From an uncultured Chloroflexota bacterium (GTDB taxonomy: Bacteria; Chloroflexota; UBA11872; UBA12225), in contig CADCTC010000175.1 in NCBI GenBank assembly GCA_902805635.1, positions 1 to 46,472 on the forward strand: a DNA stretch of 46,472 bases. Direction: 5' to 3'. Of the stretch, positions 1 through 8,461 are shown one piece after another. Numbering within the stretch: position 1 is the stretch's first letter; the number at the start of each line of letters is the position of its first letter. The notes below the pieces were generated by a model. It did not search any database, had not been told where the DNA came from, and saw only the letters and a program-made list of their open reading frames with translations. A program made the translations under genes and the position numbers.

Positions 1-273
1 GTGCTCAGCGGCGACCAGGGCCTCTACCGGACCCCCATCGTTTCTAACGGCACCGTGCTCGCCACCGTCACAGAGGGCGGCCAGAAACGCGCCGTCTGGT
101 CGGTCACCGGCAACGCCATGTACCACGGCTTCTGGTACAGCGCCAACGGCCAGAACCACAACGCCGCCTACTGGACGCTGTTTGACCGCAGCGTCCTGCT
201 CCTGCTCGGCAAGGACCCTCTGGCCGCACCGTCCCTCGCCACCCCCGCCCCCACCCGTCCGCCTGCCCGGTAG
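1..273 (+). CDS. C-terminal fragment of an unidentified protein
   Basis: The frame is open from the first base of the window to a TAG at 271-273, so this is the 3' end of a gene that begins outside; the GTG at position 1 is probably an internal Val. About 90 residues are visible. The segment is rich in Gly, Asn, Tyr and Trp (for example MYHGFWYSANGQNHNAAYW around residues 40-58), ends in a Leu-rich stretch, and has a Pro/Ala/Thr-rich tail. I do not recognise the family. The composition suits the end of an exported or carbohydrate-related protein, but that is only an impression. Confidence 0.5.
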   Translation: MLSGDQGLYRTPIVSNGTVLATVTEGGQKRAVWSVTGNAMYHGFWYSANGQNHNAAYWTLFDRSVLLLLGKDPLAAPSLATPAPTRPPAR

Positions 274-278
274 ACTAG

Positions 279-297
279 CCTCTCCCACGGGGAGAGG
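279..297. terminator. 8-bp hairpin between convergent genes, dispersed-repeat type
   Basis: CCTCTCCC (279-286) pairs perfectly with GGGAGAGG (290-297) around a 3-base loop ACG. It lies between a plus-strand stop at 273 and a minus-strand stop at 328, so it could end transcription from both sides, although no T-run follows. The central 7-bp stem CTCTCCC/GGGAGAG recurs at 40270-40286, which suggests a dispersed palindromic element rather than a gene-specific terminator. Confidence 0.45.
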
Positions 298-327
298 GCG
301 CGCAGCGCGGGTGAGGGCAGCGGCGCC

Positions 328-2259
328 CTACTCGTACTCTAGCCGCCACCCGATCCGGCGGCCATCCAGTGGCGTTTCGGCTACCGAGTACTCGCCGTTG
401 CGCCCGCACACCGTGCCGGGCCGCCACTGCATCTCGCCCGCGTCCACTCTCAAGAGCTGGTGAGACTCCCCCAGCTTCCAGTCCGCTATTTGGTCGCCGG
501 CATGTCCTTCCCCCATGTGGCGCTGGTCGCTGAATAACAGCGGCCAGCGCAGCAGCGCGCCCTGAGGGTCGCCTCCTTCCAGCCGTTCCGTCATGCTGAT
601 GCCAGATCCCGTCAGGCGGCACTCGCTCGCTACCGCCGTGACCGCCTGGTCCTTGAGTGCATAGCGCAGCGTGAACTCCAGCCCATCGCGATCAGAACGG
701 AGTACTCGCACGTCGACCCCGGCCGGGTGAAGCCCCGCCAGGGTCGTGTCGGCACTCGCTGCCCCCTTCCACCCCAAGCCACAGCCAATAGCAATGCCGT
801 TCCCCTCCGGAACGCCGTAGCGCGGCTGCGCCGGGATGCCCGACGCCGGTCCCAGCAGCGGGTGCTCCCCCACCTTGCGCACGCTGTTGAGGCCAGTCAC
901 GTCGTATTTGCCATCGGCATCCAGGTCGAACGACAGCGTCAGGCCGCGGCAGGTGGCCAGCAGCGTGTGGAACGGGGCCGGGTAGCGGACAACGAAGCTG
1001 CCCGTCTCCACTGGCGCCGGCGCCTCGGGCGTCTCGCAATCGCCGAACAGGATGGCCGTGGCCAGCATGGCCGCCGGGTAGAGCCCGTAGTTGGAGTGGA
1101 AGCTGTAGCCCTCGAACCCCCAGCGCTGAACTGGATCGAAGTGGTTCTTCACCACGTGCAGTTCGCCCGACGACCGCTGCCAGTGCAGCATTGACCGAAA
1201 CGCCAGTGTCGCCACGCGCCGGAACAGCCCGGCGGCCACGTGCCGCCCGGCGCGGGCATGCCGCCTGGCCGCCGTCTCGGCCAGGGCTACCAGCGCCGCG
1301 TCGTTCCAGAGATGCTCGCTCGAGCGCCAGCCCGGCGGGATGCCGCCGCTGCCGGTCTGCGTCAGTGCCGACGTCCACTCGCCGCGGTGAAGCCATGCCG
1401 CCAGGTCATGCCGCAGCAGCTCCGGCAGCAGGGCCGGCACGCCCGGCGCGGCCAGCGCATAGCCCAGGTGGTGGCGCGGGAACAGGTCGTACGGCAGCGG
1501 GCAGTTGGGGTCGCGGTACAGCCCCCATTCCAGGTCGGCATGGCTGCGCAGCTGGTAGTCCAGGTAGCGCTCCACCCACGGCAGGTCCGACCCTGCGCCG
1601 GCCGCGGCGCGCAGCAGCTCGCCGCTCAGCGCCACGACGTTCCAGTTGTGGACCGTCTCCTCCTGCCCCTGGCTCCGCTTGTGGCTGAACGTGTTGCGGT
1701 ACGTGCTCTCCGGCCCGATTGACCGCAGCTCTGCCAGCCAGCGGCCCGCCCGGCTGCGCTCCACGAACGGCGCCAGGAGCTGGTAGCCAAGCACCACCAG
1801 TGGCGCGAAGAAGTCGGCGTGCCCCTGCGGCGTGTTCTTCTCCACCGCCAGGCCGCGCAGCGCATGGTCCTGCGCCCGCGCCGCGCTCTCCAGCAGCCCC
1901 AGGTCGGCGGGCGCCTCACCCTCCCGCGGGCGCGCGGCGCCCCAGGCCCCTGCCGGCGCACGCCCGTCTAGCGCCACCAGCGCCGCCGCCACGGCGTAGC
2001 ACGGCGTGGCGTACTGCTTCTCCTCCCCGGCGTAGGGATCGATGATGGCGCCGCGCTCGTCCTGGTGCTGCCGGAAATACCCGCAGATCCCGCGCAGCAT
2101 CCCCAGGTAGTCGCCGGCGGTGTAGCCCAGTGGCTGCCAGCCCGCCGGCGGCGTCGCCGCATCGCGCAGCGCCCTCTCCGCGGAGGCGCGCAGCGGGTAC
2201 GGCTCGGGCGGCAGCGCCCCCAGCTCACCGGTAATGGGATCGTCACTTGACGCGGACAC
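328..2259 (-). CDS. Predicted alpha/alpha-toroid glycan-processing-like protein
   Basis: A protein of about 643 residues with no obvious signal peptide. The first two thirds look helical, with repeated aromatic/His/Gly motifs (HNWNVVALSGELL, FPRHHLGYALAAPG, GFEGYSFHSNYGLYPAAM). The last 200 residues look beta-rich. This is the general layout of toroid glycoside hydrolases and polysaccharide lyases such as heparinase II/III-like proteins, but I could not place it in a named family and see no catalytic residue I can defend. I chose the GTG at 2259 because a TATAGT lies just upstream on the minus strand (2275-2270). An ATG at 2316 would add 19 residues and overlap the divergent gene. It is head-to-head with a hydroxyacid dehydrogenase, which may point to sugar-acid metabolism. 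Confidence 0.6.
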   Translation of the reverse strand: MSASSDDPITGELGALPPEPYPLRASAERALRDAATPPAGWQPLGYTAGDYLGMLRGICGYFRQHQDERGAIIDPYAGEEKQYATPCYAVAAALVALDGRAPAGAWGAARPREGEAPADLGLLESAARAQDHALRGLAVEKNTPQGHADFFAPLVVLGYQLLAPFVERSRAGRWLAELRSIGPESTYRNTFSHKRSQGQEETVHNWNVVALSGELLRAAAGAGSDLPWVERYLDYQLRSHADLEWGLYRDPNCPLPYDLFPRHHLGYALAAPGVPALLPELLRHDLAAWLHRGEWTSALTQTGSGGIPPGWRSSEHLWNDAALVALAETAARRHARAGRHVAAGLFRRVATLAFRSMLHWQRSSGELHVVKNHFDPVQRWGFEGYSFHSNYGLYPAAMLATAILFGDCETPEAPAPVETGSFVVRYPAPFHTLLATCRGLTLSFDLDADGKYDVTGLNSVRKVGEHPLLGPASGIPAQPRYGVPEGNGIAIGCGLGWKGAASADTTLAGLHPAGVDVRVLRSDRDGLEFTLRYALKDQAVTAVASECRLTGSGISMTERLEGGDPQGALLRWPLLFSDQRHMGEGHAGDQIADWKLGESHQLLRVDAGEMQWRPGTVCGRNGEYSVAETPLDGRRIGWRLEYE

Positions 2260-2269
2260 CTTTGCGCCG

Positions 2270-2300
2270 ACTATACCCCTGAGTGGACACTGAAGGAGAA
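2270..2300. promoter_or_regulatory. Compact divergent promoter region and a ribosome binding site
   Basis: The spacer between two divergent genes contains ACTATACC. It reads as TATAGT on the minus strand (2275-2270) and TATACC on the plus strand (2272-2277), so one A/T-rich island could be the -10 box in both directions. No convincing -35 box was found. AAGGAGAAGG at 2293-2302 is a good ribosome binding site for a TTG at 2307. The minus-strand start at 2259 would be nearly leaderless. Confidence 0.3.
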
Positions 2301-2306
2301 GGCTAC

Positions 2307-3326
2307 TTGGGCACACAAAGTGATGGGGAACAACTGCGCTTCTGTTTCGCGCTCGACCGCGCGCGGCTAACCCAATGCTTTCGGCCTGAGGCGGTGGACG
2401 AGATCGCGCGGCTGGTGGACCTGGACCGCAACGTGCCTGACACGCTGACCGACGATTGGCTGCGGCCTCGCCTGGAAGGGGTAGACGGCGTCATTTCTGG
2501 CTGGGGCAGCCCCGCGCTGACCGAAGAGCGCCTGGCCGGCGCCCCAAAGCTGCGCTACGCGCTCCACTCGGCGGGCAGCGTCAAGAGCATGGTCACCGAG
2601 GCGGTGTGGCGGCGCGGCATCCGCGTCACCAGCGCAGCCAACGTGAATGGCCGGCCGGTGGCGCAGTTCGTCCTGGGCCTGCTCTTCGCCTGCCTCAAGG
2701 ACGTGTTCCGCTTCCAGGAGGACTTCCGCCAGCGCGGCCGTGCGGCGTGGCGCCGCGGCCCCGAGGTCGCCGGTTACTACCGCACCACGCTAGGGATCAT
2801 CGGCGCGGGCAACGTCGGCCGCCAGCTGCTGCGTTTGCTCCAGCCACACGACTTCCGCGTGCTGGTGTACGACCCGCACCTTTCCGAGGAAGGCGCCCAG
2901 GCGTACGGCGCGGCCACGGCCGGCATGGACACGCTGCTGCAGGAGTCCAGGGCGGTGGTCCTGGTGGCGCCGAACATCCCGGAGAACCGCCACATGATCG
3001 CCGCTGCCCAGCTAGCGCTCCTTCAACATGGCGCCTATTTCATCAACGTCGCCCGTGGCGCCCTCGTGGACCACGACGCGCTGATAGCAGAGCTCCAGCG
3101 CGGGCGTATCACCGCCTGCTTGGACGTGGCCGACCCCGAGCCGCCGCCCGAAGGCTCGCCGCTCTACACGCTGTCCAACTGCATCTTAACCCCCCACGTC
3201 GCCGGCTCGCTCAACGACGAGTGCCTGCGCCTGGGCGACCAGGTGCTCGAAGAAGTCCGCCGCCTCGTCGCCGGCCAACCCTTTGACAACGAAGTCACGG
3301 AAGAGGCGCTCACGCGGATGGGGTGA
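2307..3326 (+). CDS. D-isomer-specific 2-hydroxyacid dehydrogenase family protein
   Basis: A cytoplasmic NAD(P)-dependent oxidoreductase that interconverts a 2-keto acid and a D-2-hydroxy acid; the substrate is unknown. The dinucleotide-binding motif GIIGAGNVGRQLL is near residue 165. The family's catalytic trio is visible towards the C-terminus: Arg in NVARGALVD, Glu in DVADPEPPPEG and His in LTPHVAGS. About 339 residues is a normal length. The TTG at 2307 is preferred because AAGGAGAAGG lies at the right distance; a GTG at 2283 in the same frame has no such site. It is divergent from the toroid protein and ends 12 bases from the convergent SpoIID-like gene, so it is probably transcribed alone. 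Confidence 0.85.
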   Translation: MGTQSDGEQLRFCFALDRARLTQCFRPEAVDEIARLVDLDRNVPDTLTDDWLRPRLEGVDGVISGWGSPALTEERLAGAPKLRYALHSAGSVKSMVTEAVWRRGIRVTSAANVNGRPVAQFVLGLLFACLKDVFRFQEDFRQRGRAAWRRGPEVAGYYRTTLGIIGAGNVGRQLLRLLQPHDFRVLVYDPHLSEEGAQAYGAATAGMDTLLQESRAVVLVAPNIPENRHMIAAAQLALLQHGAYFINVARGALVDHDALIAELQRGRITACLDVADPEPPPEGSPLYTLSNCILTPHVAGSLNDECLRLGDQVLEEVRRLVAGQPFDNEVTEEALTRMG

Positions 3327-3338
3327 AGCGTTGCAGCA

Positions 3339-5552
3339 CTACCGCAGCCAGGAGCGCTGCTGGAGCAACTGGTCGCCGAGGAGGCCGAGCTGGACCTCGT
3401 AGGGGGTGCCGGCGTGCTCGGGGTGGTATTCGAAGCGCGCGCGCTGGAAGTACTGCACGGTGTAGCCGCCCTCCACCAGCTCCTCCGAGATGGGGTAGCC
3501 GAACGCATCGAGGCCGCCGCGGTTGCGCCAGAACGATAGAAAACCGTGGTGCAGGCCGTGCGCTGTCTCTGGAAAGTAGTGGTGGTCGGCGGATGGGTCG
3601 AACGGCGTGGTGGTGGGGAACGGCCGGCGGGACGTGGTCACCGTATCGCCCAGCAGCGCCGCCTGCACCTCGTACAGCGTGCCCGCCTTGTCTACGTGAA
3701 ACTCCAGCCGGGCGCGCTGGAAGAACTGCACCGTGCGTCCGTCCTCCAGCAGCTCCTCCGTGCGTGGATAGCCGAACACGTCCAGGCCGCCCGCGCGCTG
3801 GAAGAACGCCAGAAACGCCCCGCCCACGTTATGTCCCGTCTCCGCGAAGTAGGCGTTGCTCGGCCCGCTGGGCCGGGCCGGCGCCGGCTGCGTCAGCTCC
3901 AGCCGGTACACCGGCGTCGGGACCGGGGTTGCCGTCGGAGGAACTGGCGTGGACGCCGGCCGGGGTGTGCCCTGCGGGGCGGCCCCGGTGCCAGGCATCG
4001 CCGTGGGGCTCCGCACGGCGCCCGGCGTGCCGGGAGTACCAGGGGTGCCCTGCCCGCTCGGCGTGCTCTGCCCGCCCGGTAGGGCAGTGCGCGTCGGCGG
4101 TGGCGGGCCGGCCGTGGGTGTGGCGGGCACGCCGCCTTGCGAGAGTACCAGCGCTTCCGTTGGCGCCCACTTCAGGTCGAAGTTGGTGCTCAGCAGCTGC
4201 GCCACACCTTCCGGCCTGCCGCGGTTGAAACGCACCATCAGCGTGTCCGACCGCAGCGTCTTCACCCCGGCGGTGCCGGTGACGACCACTTCCAAGAGTC
4301 GTCCCGACGGCGAACGCCGGGTCAAGTCCAGGCTAAGCAGCTTGCCGATCTCGGTCGCCTCGTGGCCGTTAAGCAGCACCTCCAGCTGCGCCACCGTCAG
4401 CGCGCCGGTGCTCCACGTCGAGCGGGGTGAATCGGCGTCGTAGGGACGTCCCGCGGCGTCAACGTCGCGGATGCCACGCAAGTAGGGCAGCGGCTGGCCG
4501 CCCGGCCAGACCACCTCGTTATTCTCGGTCCAGCCGGCGCAGGTGGAGAAGAAGAACCCCTGCACGGTCTGTGCGCCGTGCAGGATGGCCTGGCCAGCGG
4601 TCGCGTCGATCGCCGCGTTGCTGCCGGGGTGCTCGGCGTTGGCGCCGCGGTAGACCTGGTACGCGGTGGTGTCGTCCACGTCGTAGCGCTCCGCCGAGCG
4701 GTTCCGCGCTTGCCACACGGCGTACGAGCGCGCCGCCAGCGTCTGCGCCTTGACCGCCTCCGCGGGCCAGGAAGCCGGCACCTCCGCGGGCACCACCCCA
4801 CGCAGGTAGTCCTCCAGGCTGAGCCGGTTTACCGTCTCCAGCCCACCTCCGCGCAGCGCCAGCACCAGCTCGCCGCGGTACGCGTCGTAGTATTCCCCCT
4901 GGCGTCCCGGCACCGCCGCGGCCGGCTTATACCCCACCACAAAGCGGGTGTTGCCGTCCAGCGGCCGCAGCACTATCGGCGCTGCCACAGTGCCCGCGCC
5001 AGCAATCGCACCGTCGGGCGCCTTCACTTGGTAGCGCCACAGGTTGCCCTCCGCGGAGAGCTCCAGTGTCGCGCCCGCCGGCGCCTGGATTGCCGGGGTG
5101 CCCGCCGCGGCCAGCTGCCACGCCCCGCCCTTTCCGGTGACCTTGCCGGTCTCGCTGGCGTCGAGCTGCAATCCGGAATGGACCAGCACGCGGATGGTCG
5201 TCTCCGGCGCCACGGCCGTCTGGACGGTGGTGCCCGCGTAATACGCGGCCACGATCTGCTCCGCGCTCTGCCCCGCTAGGGCCCTCCCACGCGCGCCCCA
5301 CTGGCACAGACCCACGCCGTGGCCCCAGCCCTGGCCCTCAAAGACCAGCGCCTGGTTAGGGTCAGGGAACTGGTAGACGGCCGCTGCCGCCGGTGCTGCC
5401 TGCTCAAACGGCGACGAGAGCAATGCGGCCGCCGCCGGCGGCGCGGCCAGCGCGGGGGCCGCGCCCACGGCCAGGATGAGCCCAATGAGCGGCCCGGCGG
5501 CCGCGCCTCGCAGCGTGTTGACAAACAGGGGGATCAGAGGACCATGCTCCAT
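3339..5552 (-). CDS. SpoIID/LytB-domain protein with two C-terminal repeats
   Basis: An exported protein of 737 residues. A hydrophobic N-terminal segment (about residues 15-40, LIGLILAVGAAPALA) is a likely signal peptide. A SpoIID domain spans about residues 60-440, with the hallmark LEDYLRGVVPAEVPASWPAE near 241 and TCAGWTENNEVVW near 340. SpoIID proteins are lytic transglycosylases acting on denuded peptidoglycan; the same domain occurs in non-sporulating bacteria. A Pro/Thr/Gly-rich linker (about 470-555) leads to two repeats of about 80 residues (about 562-640 and 653-735), each built on TGH/TAH-F-GGLD-FGYP-TEEL-G-TVQ-FQRAR. These resemble LGFP-type wall-binding repeats and match those of the divergent neighbour. 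No sporulation genes are seen nearby, so a role in vegetative wall remodelling is inferred. Confidence 0.85.
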   Translation of the reverse strand: MEHGPLIPLFVNTLRGAAAGPLIGLILAVGAAPALAAPPAAAALLSSPFEQAAPAAAAVYQFPDPNQALVFEGQGWGHGVGLCQWGARGRALAGQSAEQIVAAYYAGTTVQTAVAPETTIRVLVHSGLQLDASETGKVTGKGGAWQLAAAGTPAIQAPAGATLELSAEGNLWRYQVKAPDGAIAGAGTVAAPIVLRPLDGNTRFVVGYKPAAAVPGRQGEYYDAYRGELVLALRGGGLETVNRLSLEDYLRGVVPAEVPASWPAEAVKAQTLAARSYAVWQARNRSAERYDVDDTTAYQVYRGANAEHPGSNAAIDATAGQAILHGAQTVQGFFFSTCAGWTENNEVVWPGGQPLPYLRGIRDVDAAGRPYDADSPRSTWSTGALTVAQLEVLLNGHEATEIGKLLSLDLTRRSPSGRLLEVVVTGTAGVKTLRSDTLMVRFNRGRPEGVAQLLSTNFDLKWAPTEALVLSQGGVPATPTAGPPPPTRTALPGGQSTPSGQGTPGTPGTPGAVRSPTAMPGTGAAPQGTPRPASTPVPPTATPVPTPVYRLELTQPAPARPSGPSNAYFAETGHNVGGAFLAFFQRAGGLDVFGYPRTEELLEDGRTVQFFQRARLEFHVDKAGTLYEVQAALLGDTVTTSRRPFPTTTPFDPSADHHYFPETAHGLHHGFLSFWRNRGGLDAFGYPISEELVEGGYTVQYFQRARFEYHPEHAGTPYEVQLGLLGDQLLQQRSWLR

Positions 5553-5642
5553 GAACCGGCGTATGATGGTGCGGCCGCGCCGCGGCTCCTAGTTCAGTAA
5601 CGCGTGCCTCACCCCTGGGGTTTGGCCGTTCCAACACAAGTA

Positions 5643-8351
5643 ATGAGTTTTCGCATCGCCTGCATAGTCCGCATGGCCTGCTCTGTCTACTTTGCTCGCT
5701 TGGTCCGCGTGCTGGCGCTCGCCTGTCTTGTGGCGGCCGGCGTGCTGCCCCTCTCCGGCGCCCTCCTACGGCCGAGCGTGTCGGTGGCGCAGGCACAGGG
5801 CCTGCCGCAGGCGCTGCCGGCGAGGGCGGTGCGCGCGCCCGCTGTCCAGGCACGCTCCGCGTTCCTCCTGGACGTGGCTAGTGGCGCGGTGCTCTTCCAA
5901 AAGTTCCCGGACACGCGGCGGCCCATGGCCTCCACCACCAAGACGATGACCGGGCTGCTGGCCGTCGAGAGCGGCCGCTTGGACGAAGTGGCGACCGTGA
6001 GCCGTGCCGCCGCGAACGTGGGGGAAACCACCATGGGATTGGTGGAGGGGGAGCAGCTGCCGCTGCGTGAGCTGCTCTACGGTCTGATGATGAACTCCGG
6101 CAACGACGCGGGCATCGCCATCGCCGAGCATCTGGCCGGATCGGTGCGGGCGTTCACGGCGCAGATGAATGCGCGCGCCGCCGTGCTGGGATTGAGGAAC
6201 ACGCGCTTCGCCAACCCACATGGGTTGGACCACTGGATCTATGACTCGCCGGACCACTTCGCCTCGGCGCGCGACCTGGCGACACTCGGCGCCGCCGCGT
6301 TTGCCAACCCGGTGCTGGCGCAGGCGATGGGCACGGCGCAGCGCCTGGTGCCCGGCCCGCGTGGTGAGCCGCACCGCCTGCGCCACAGCGTCTCCGCGCT
6401 GTGGTGGTATCCCGGATCGCTTGGTGGCAAGACCGGCTGGACCGAAAAGGCCGGGCAGGTACGCATCCTGGGCGCCGAGCGCGCCGGCACGCGCCTGGTG
6501 GCGGTGGTGATGCACTCACCTGACCACGTCGTCGAAACGCGCGACCTGCTCGACTACGGCTTTGCCCTCAGCAAGCGCGTCGAAGCGCGCACCAGCGTGC
6601 CACTAGGGGCGCCGCTGGGCGCGGATGCGTCTGCCGTTCCCGCCACGCCCGCCATGCCCGATCCACGGCTGGCGCAGGCGTGGGCAGCGTACAAGCGCCT
6701 GGTGCTGACCGGCGAAGGGCGCGTGCGCCAGGGGCGCGATGGCGCGAGCGCCACCGCTGATGCACAGGCCGACGCGCTGCTGCACGCCGTTTGGCAGCGC
6801 GACCGGACCGCCTTCGACGCAGTGTGGGGCTGGACGCAGGTGGCACTCTCGCGGCAGCAGGCGCCGCCAGGCACGGTACGCCGAGACTTCCTGTTTGCCT
6901 CACGCTGGACGGCGGGAAACGTCACCGACTGGAGCAACTCGACGGCGGCCGACCAACGGCTGGCGGCGGCGCTGCTGCTGGCGTCCCGTCTGTGGGACGA
7001 CCCGAGCTACGCCGCCGCTGCCACGAAGATCCTCGCAGCGGTCATCGACCGCGCCGCCATCTCCTGGGACGTGGGTGGCGTGCCTGCCGTTGGCTGGAGC
7101 GTGCCGGCGGCGAACAGCGCGCTCAAGGAACTGGATCCGGCTACCACTTCCGGCGCGACGCTGACTCCCGCCTTTTACCGCATGTTTGCCGAGGCGGCGC
7201 GCGAGACGGCCTGGCTGTGGGCGCTGGAGGGGACCTACACCGCCGTGGAGCGCGCAACAGCCGCGAACGGCACGCTCGGACCCGGCGCCGGGCTGCTGCC
7301 CGGCTGGTTTTCGGTCTCACGTGAGAGCGGGAGAGTGGGGCAGCCGGTAGACCCCACCTGGCAGACCGCCGGCTTCACGCCCGAGTCGGCGGCGCTGGCT
7401 TGGCAGCTGGCGCTGGATGACCGCTGGCACGCCGGCCATGCCGGGCAACCCGGACAGAGTGTGCAGGGCGGGCCAACTGGATCGGGTGAGGGTCGCGCCC
7501 GCGGCTTGCTCGCATCGTCGGCCCGTTTTCTGGCGCGCGACCTGGCGCAGCGTGGCCGCATGGACGCGACCTACACGCGCGGTGGCACGCCAGGCGGCGC
7601 CGAAACGGAGCACTATGGCGCCCTGGCGGGCGTGGCGTTGGTGGAGCCGGAGGCCGAGGCGGCGCTGCGCGCCAGAATCGAGGCGCAGCTGACGTCGAAC
7701 GAGCCGGAGCGCGTGCTGGACGGGATCGGCGGGTTGTGGCTGCTGGCCGGTGGGCCGCCCAACTGGTGGCGTATCTGGAACCCGCCGCTGGACTTGCCGA
7801 CGACGCGCAACGACGGCGTGGTGCCGCCAGCGGACGGCTACCCCTGGCGCTACTTCACCGAGACTGGCCATACCGTGCATGGCGCGGCGCTGGAGCATTT
7901 CAACGCCACCGGCGGCTTGGCGGTCTACGGCCTGCCCCGGACCGAGGAGTTCGTCGAAGACGGCAAGACGGTGCAGTACTTCCAGCGCGGCCGGCTGGAG
8001 TTCGGGCCGAACCGCCAGAGGCTGTCGCTGGCGCCGCTGGGCGAGCGCGTGGCGCAGCAGCGCGGTGTCCTCTTACGTCCGGAAGCGCGTCGCGTGGCGC
8101 CTTTCGAAAGCGACGAGCAGCGCCTGTACATCCCGCAGACCGGCCATTCACTGGTGGCCGGGTTCAAGCGCTTCTACGAGCAGCACGGCGGCGCGGCCAT
8201 GCTCGGCCACCCGCTGACCGAAGAGTTGGTGGAGGAGGGCTTCACGATGCAGTACTTCGAGCGCGTGGTGCTCGAATACGTTCCCGGTAAGGCGGTTCAG
8301 CCCAGCCTGCTCGGAGATGACTTGCTGCGAGAGAAGGGCTGGCTCAAGTAA
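5643..8351 (+). CDS. D-Ala-D-Ala carboxypeptidase fused to a GH8-like domain and two repeats
   Basis: An exported multidomain wall enzyme of 902 residues. After an N-terminal hydrophobic segment comes a peptidase S11 (DacA/DacF-type) domain with all three penicillin-binding motifs: STTK near residue 97, SGN near 151 and KTG near 262 (GGKTGWTEKAGQ). Residues about 346-600 look like a glycoside hydrolase family 8 domain: WAAYKRLV, the GH8-signature-like STAADQRLAAALLLASRLW, FYRMFAEAA, GLLPGW and LALDDRW occur in the family's order. The expected acidic catalytic positions are altered (SEGQ is TADAQ; A-S-D-A-D is S-T-A-A-D), so catalysis is doubtful and the domain may only bind glycan. Two repeats follow (about 734-815 and 825-902), like those of the divergent SpoIID protein. 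The ATG at 5643 is chosen; GTG 5604 and ATG 5673 are alternatives. The 90-base spacer to the neighbour shows no clear promoter. Confidence 0.85.
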   Translation: MSFRIACIVRMACSVYFARLVRVLALACLVAAGVLPLSGALLRPSVSVAQAQGLPQALPARAVRAPAVQARSAFLLDVASGAVLFQKFPDTRRPMASTTKTMTGLLAVESGRLDEVATVSRAAANVGETTMGLVEGEQLPLRELLYGLMMNSGNDAGIAIAEHLAGSVRAFTAQMNARAAVLGLRNTRFANPHGLDHWIYDSPDHFASARDLATLGAAAFANPVLAQAMGTAQRLVPGPRGEPHRLRHSVSALWWYPGSLGGKTGWTEKAGQVRILGAERAGTRLVAVVMHSPDHVVETRDLLDYGFALSKRVEARTSVPLGAPLGADASAVPATPAMPDPRLAQAWAAYKRLVLTGEGRVRQGRDGASATADAQADALLHAVWQRDRTAFDAVWGWTQVALSRQQAPPGTVRRDFLFASRWTAGNVTDWSNSTAADQRLAAALLLASRLWDDPSYAAAATKILAAVIDRAAISWDVGGVPAVGWSVPAANSALKELDPATTSGATLTPAFYRMFAEAARETAWLWALEGTYTAVERATAANGTLGPGAGLLPGWFSVSRESGRVGQPVDPTWQTAGFTPESAALAWQLALDDRWHAGHAGQPGQSVQGGPTGSGEGRARGLLASSARFLARDLAQRGRMDATYTRGGTPGGAETEHYGALAGVALVEPEAEAALRARIEAQLTSNEPERVLDGIGGLWLLAGGPPNWWRIWNPPLDLPTTRNDGVVPPADGYPWRYFTETGHTVHGAALEHFNATGGLAVYGLPRTEEFVEDGKTVQYFQRGRLEFGPNRQRLSLAPLGERVAQQRGVLLRPEARRVAPFESDEQRLYIPQTGHSLVAGFKRFYEQHGGAAMLGHPLTEELVEEGFTMQYFERVVLEYVPGKAVQPSLLGDDLLREKGWLK

Positions 8352-8408
8352 CGAGTAGGGCGCAGTCCATTGAGTAGCGAGCACTATCTGACCCGCGGTG
8401 AGTGAACC

Positions 8409-8444
8409 TTGCCCATGCCCCTTACGCAGTTCTCATCGTATAAC
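8409..8444 (+). promoter_or_regulatory. Weak candidate promoter for the phosphoesterase gene
   Basis: TATAAC at 8439-8444 matches five of six bases of a -10 box. Upstream, TTGCCC (8409) is too far away and TGCCCC (8416) is a poor -35 box. Transcription would begin near 8451, ten bases before the GTG start. The rest of the 8352-8461 spacer holds degenerate GAGTAG words and no terminator that I could see. Confidence 0.25.
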
Positions 8445-8461
8445 GTGCCCGTGACACAGGC

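Noticed and set aside
1-3. GTG at the first base as a true start
   Set aside because: The frame is open to the window edge and the protein has no N-terminal features, so the gene most likely begins outside.
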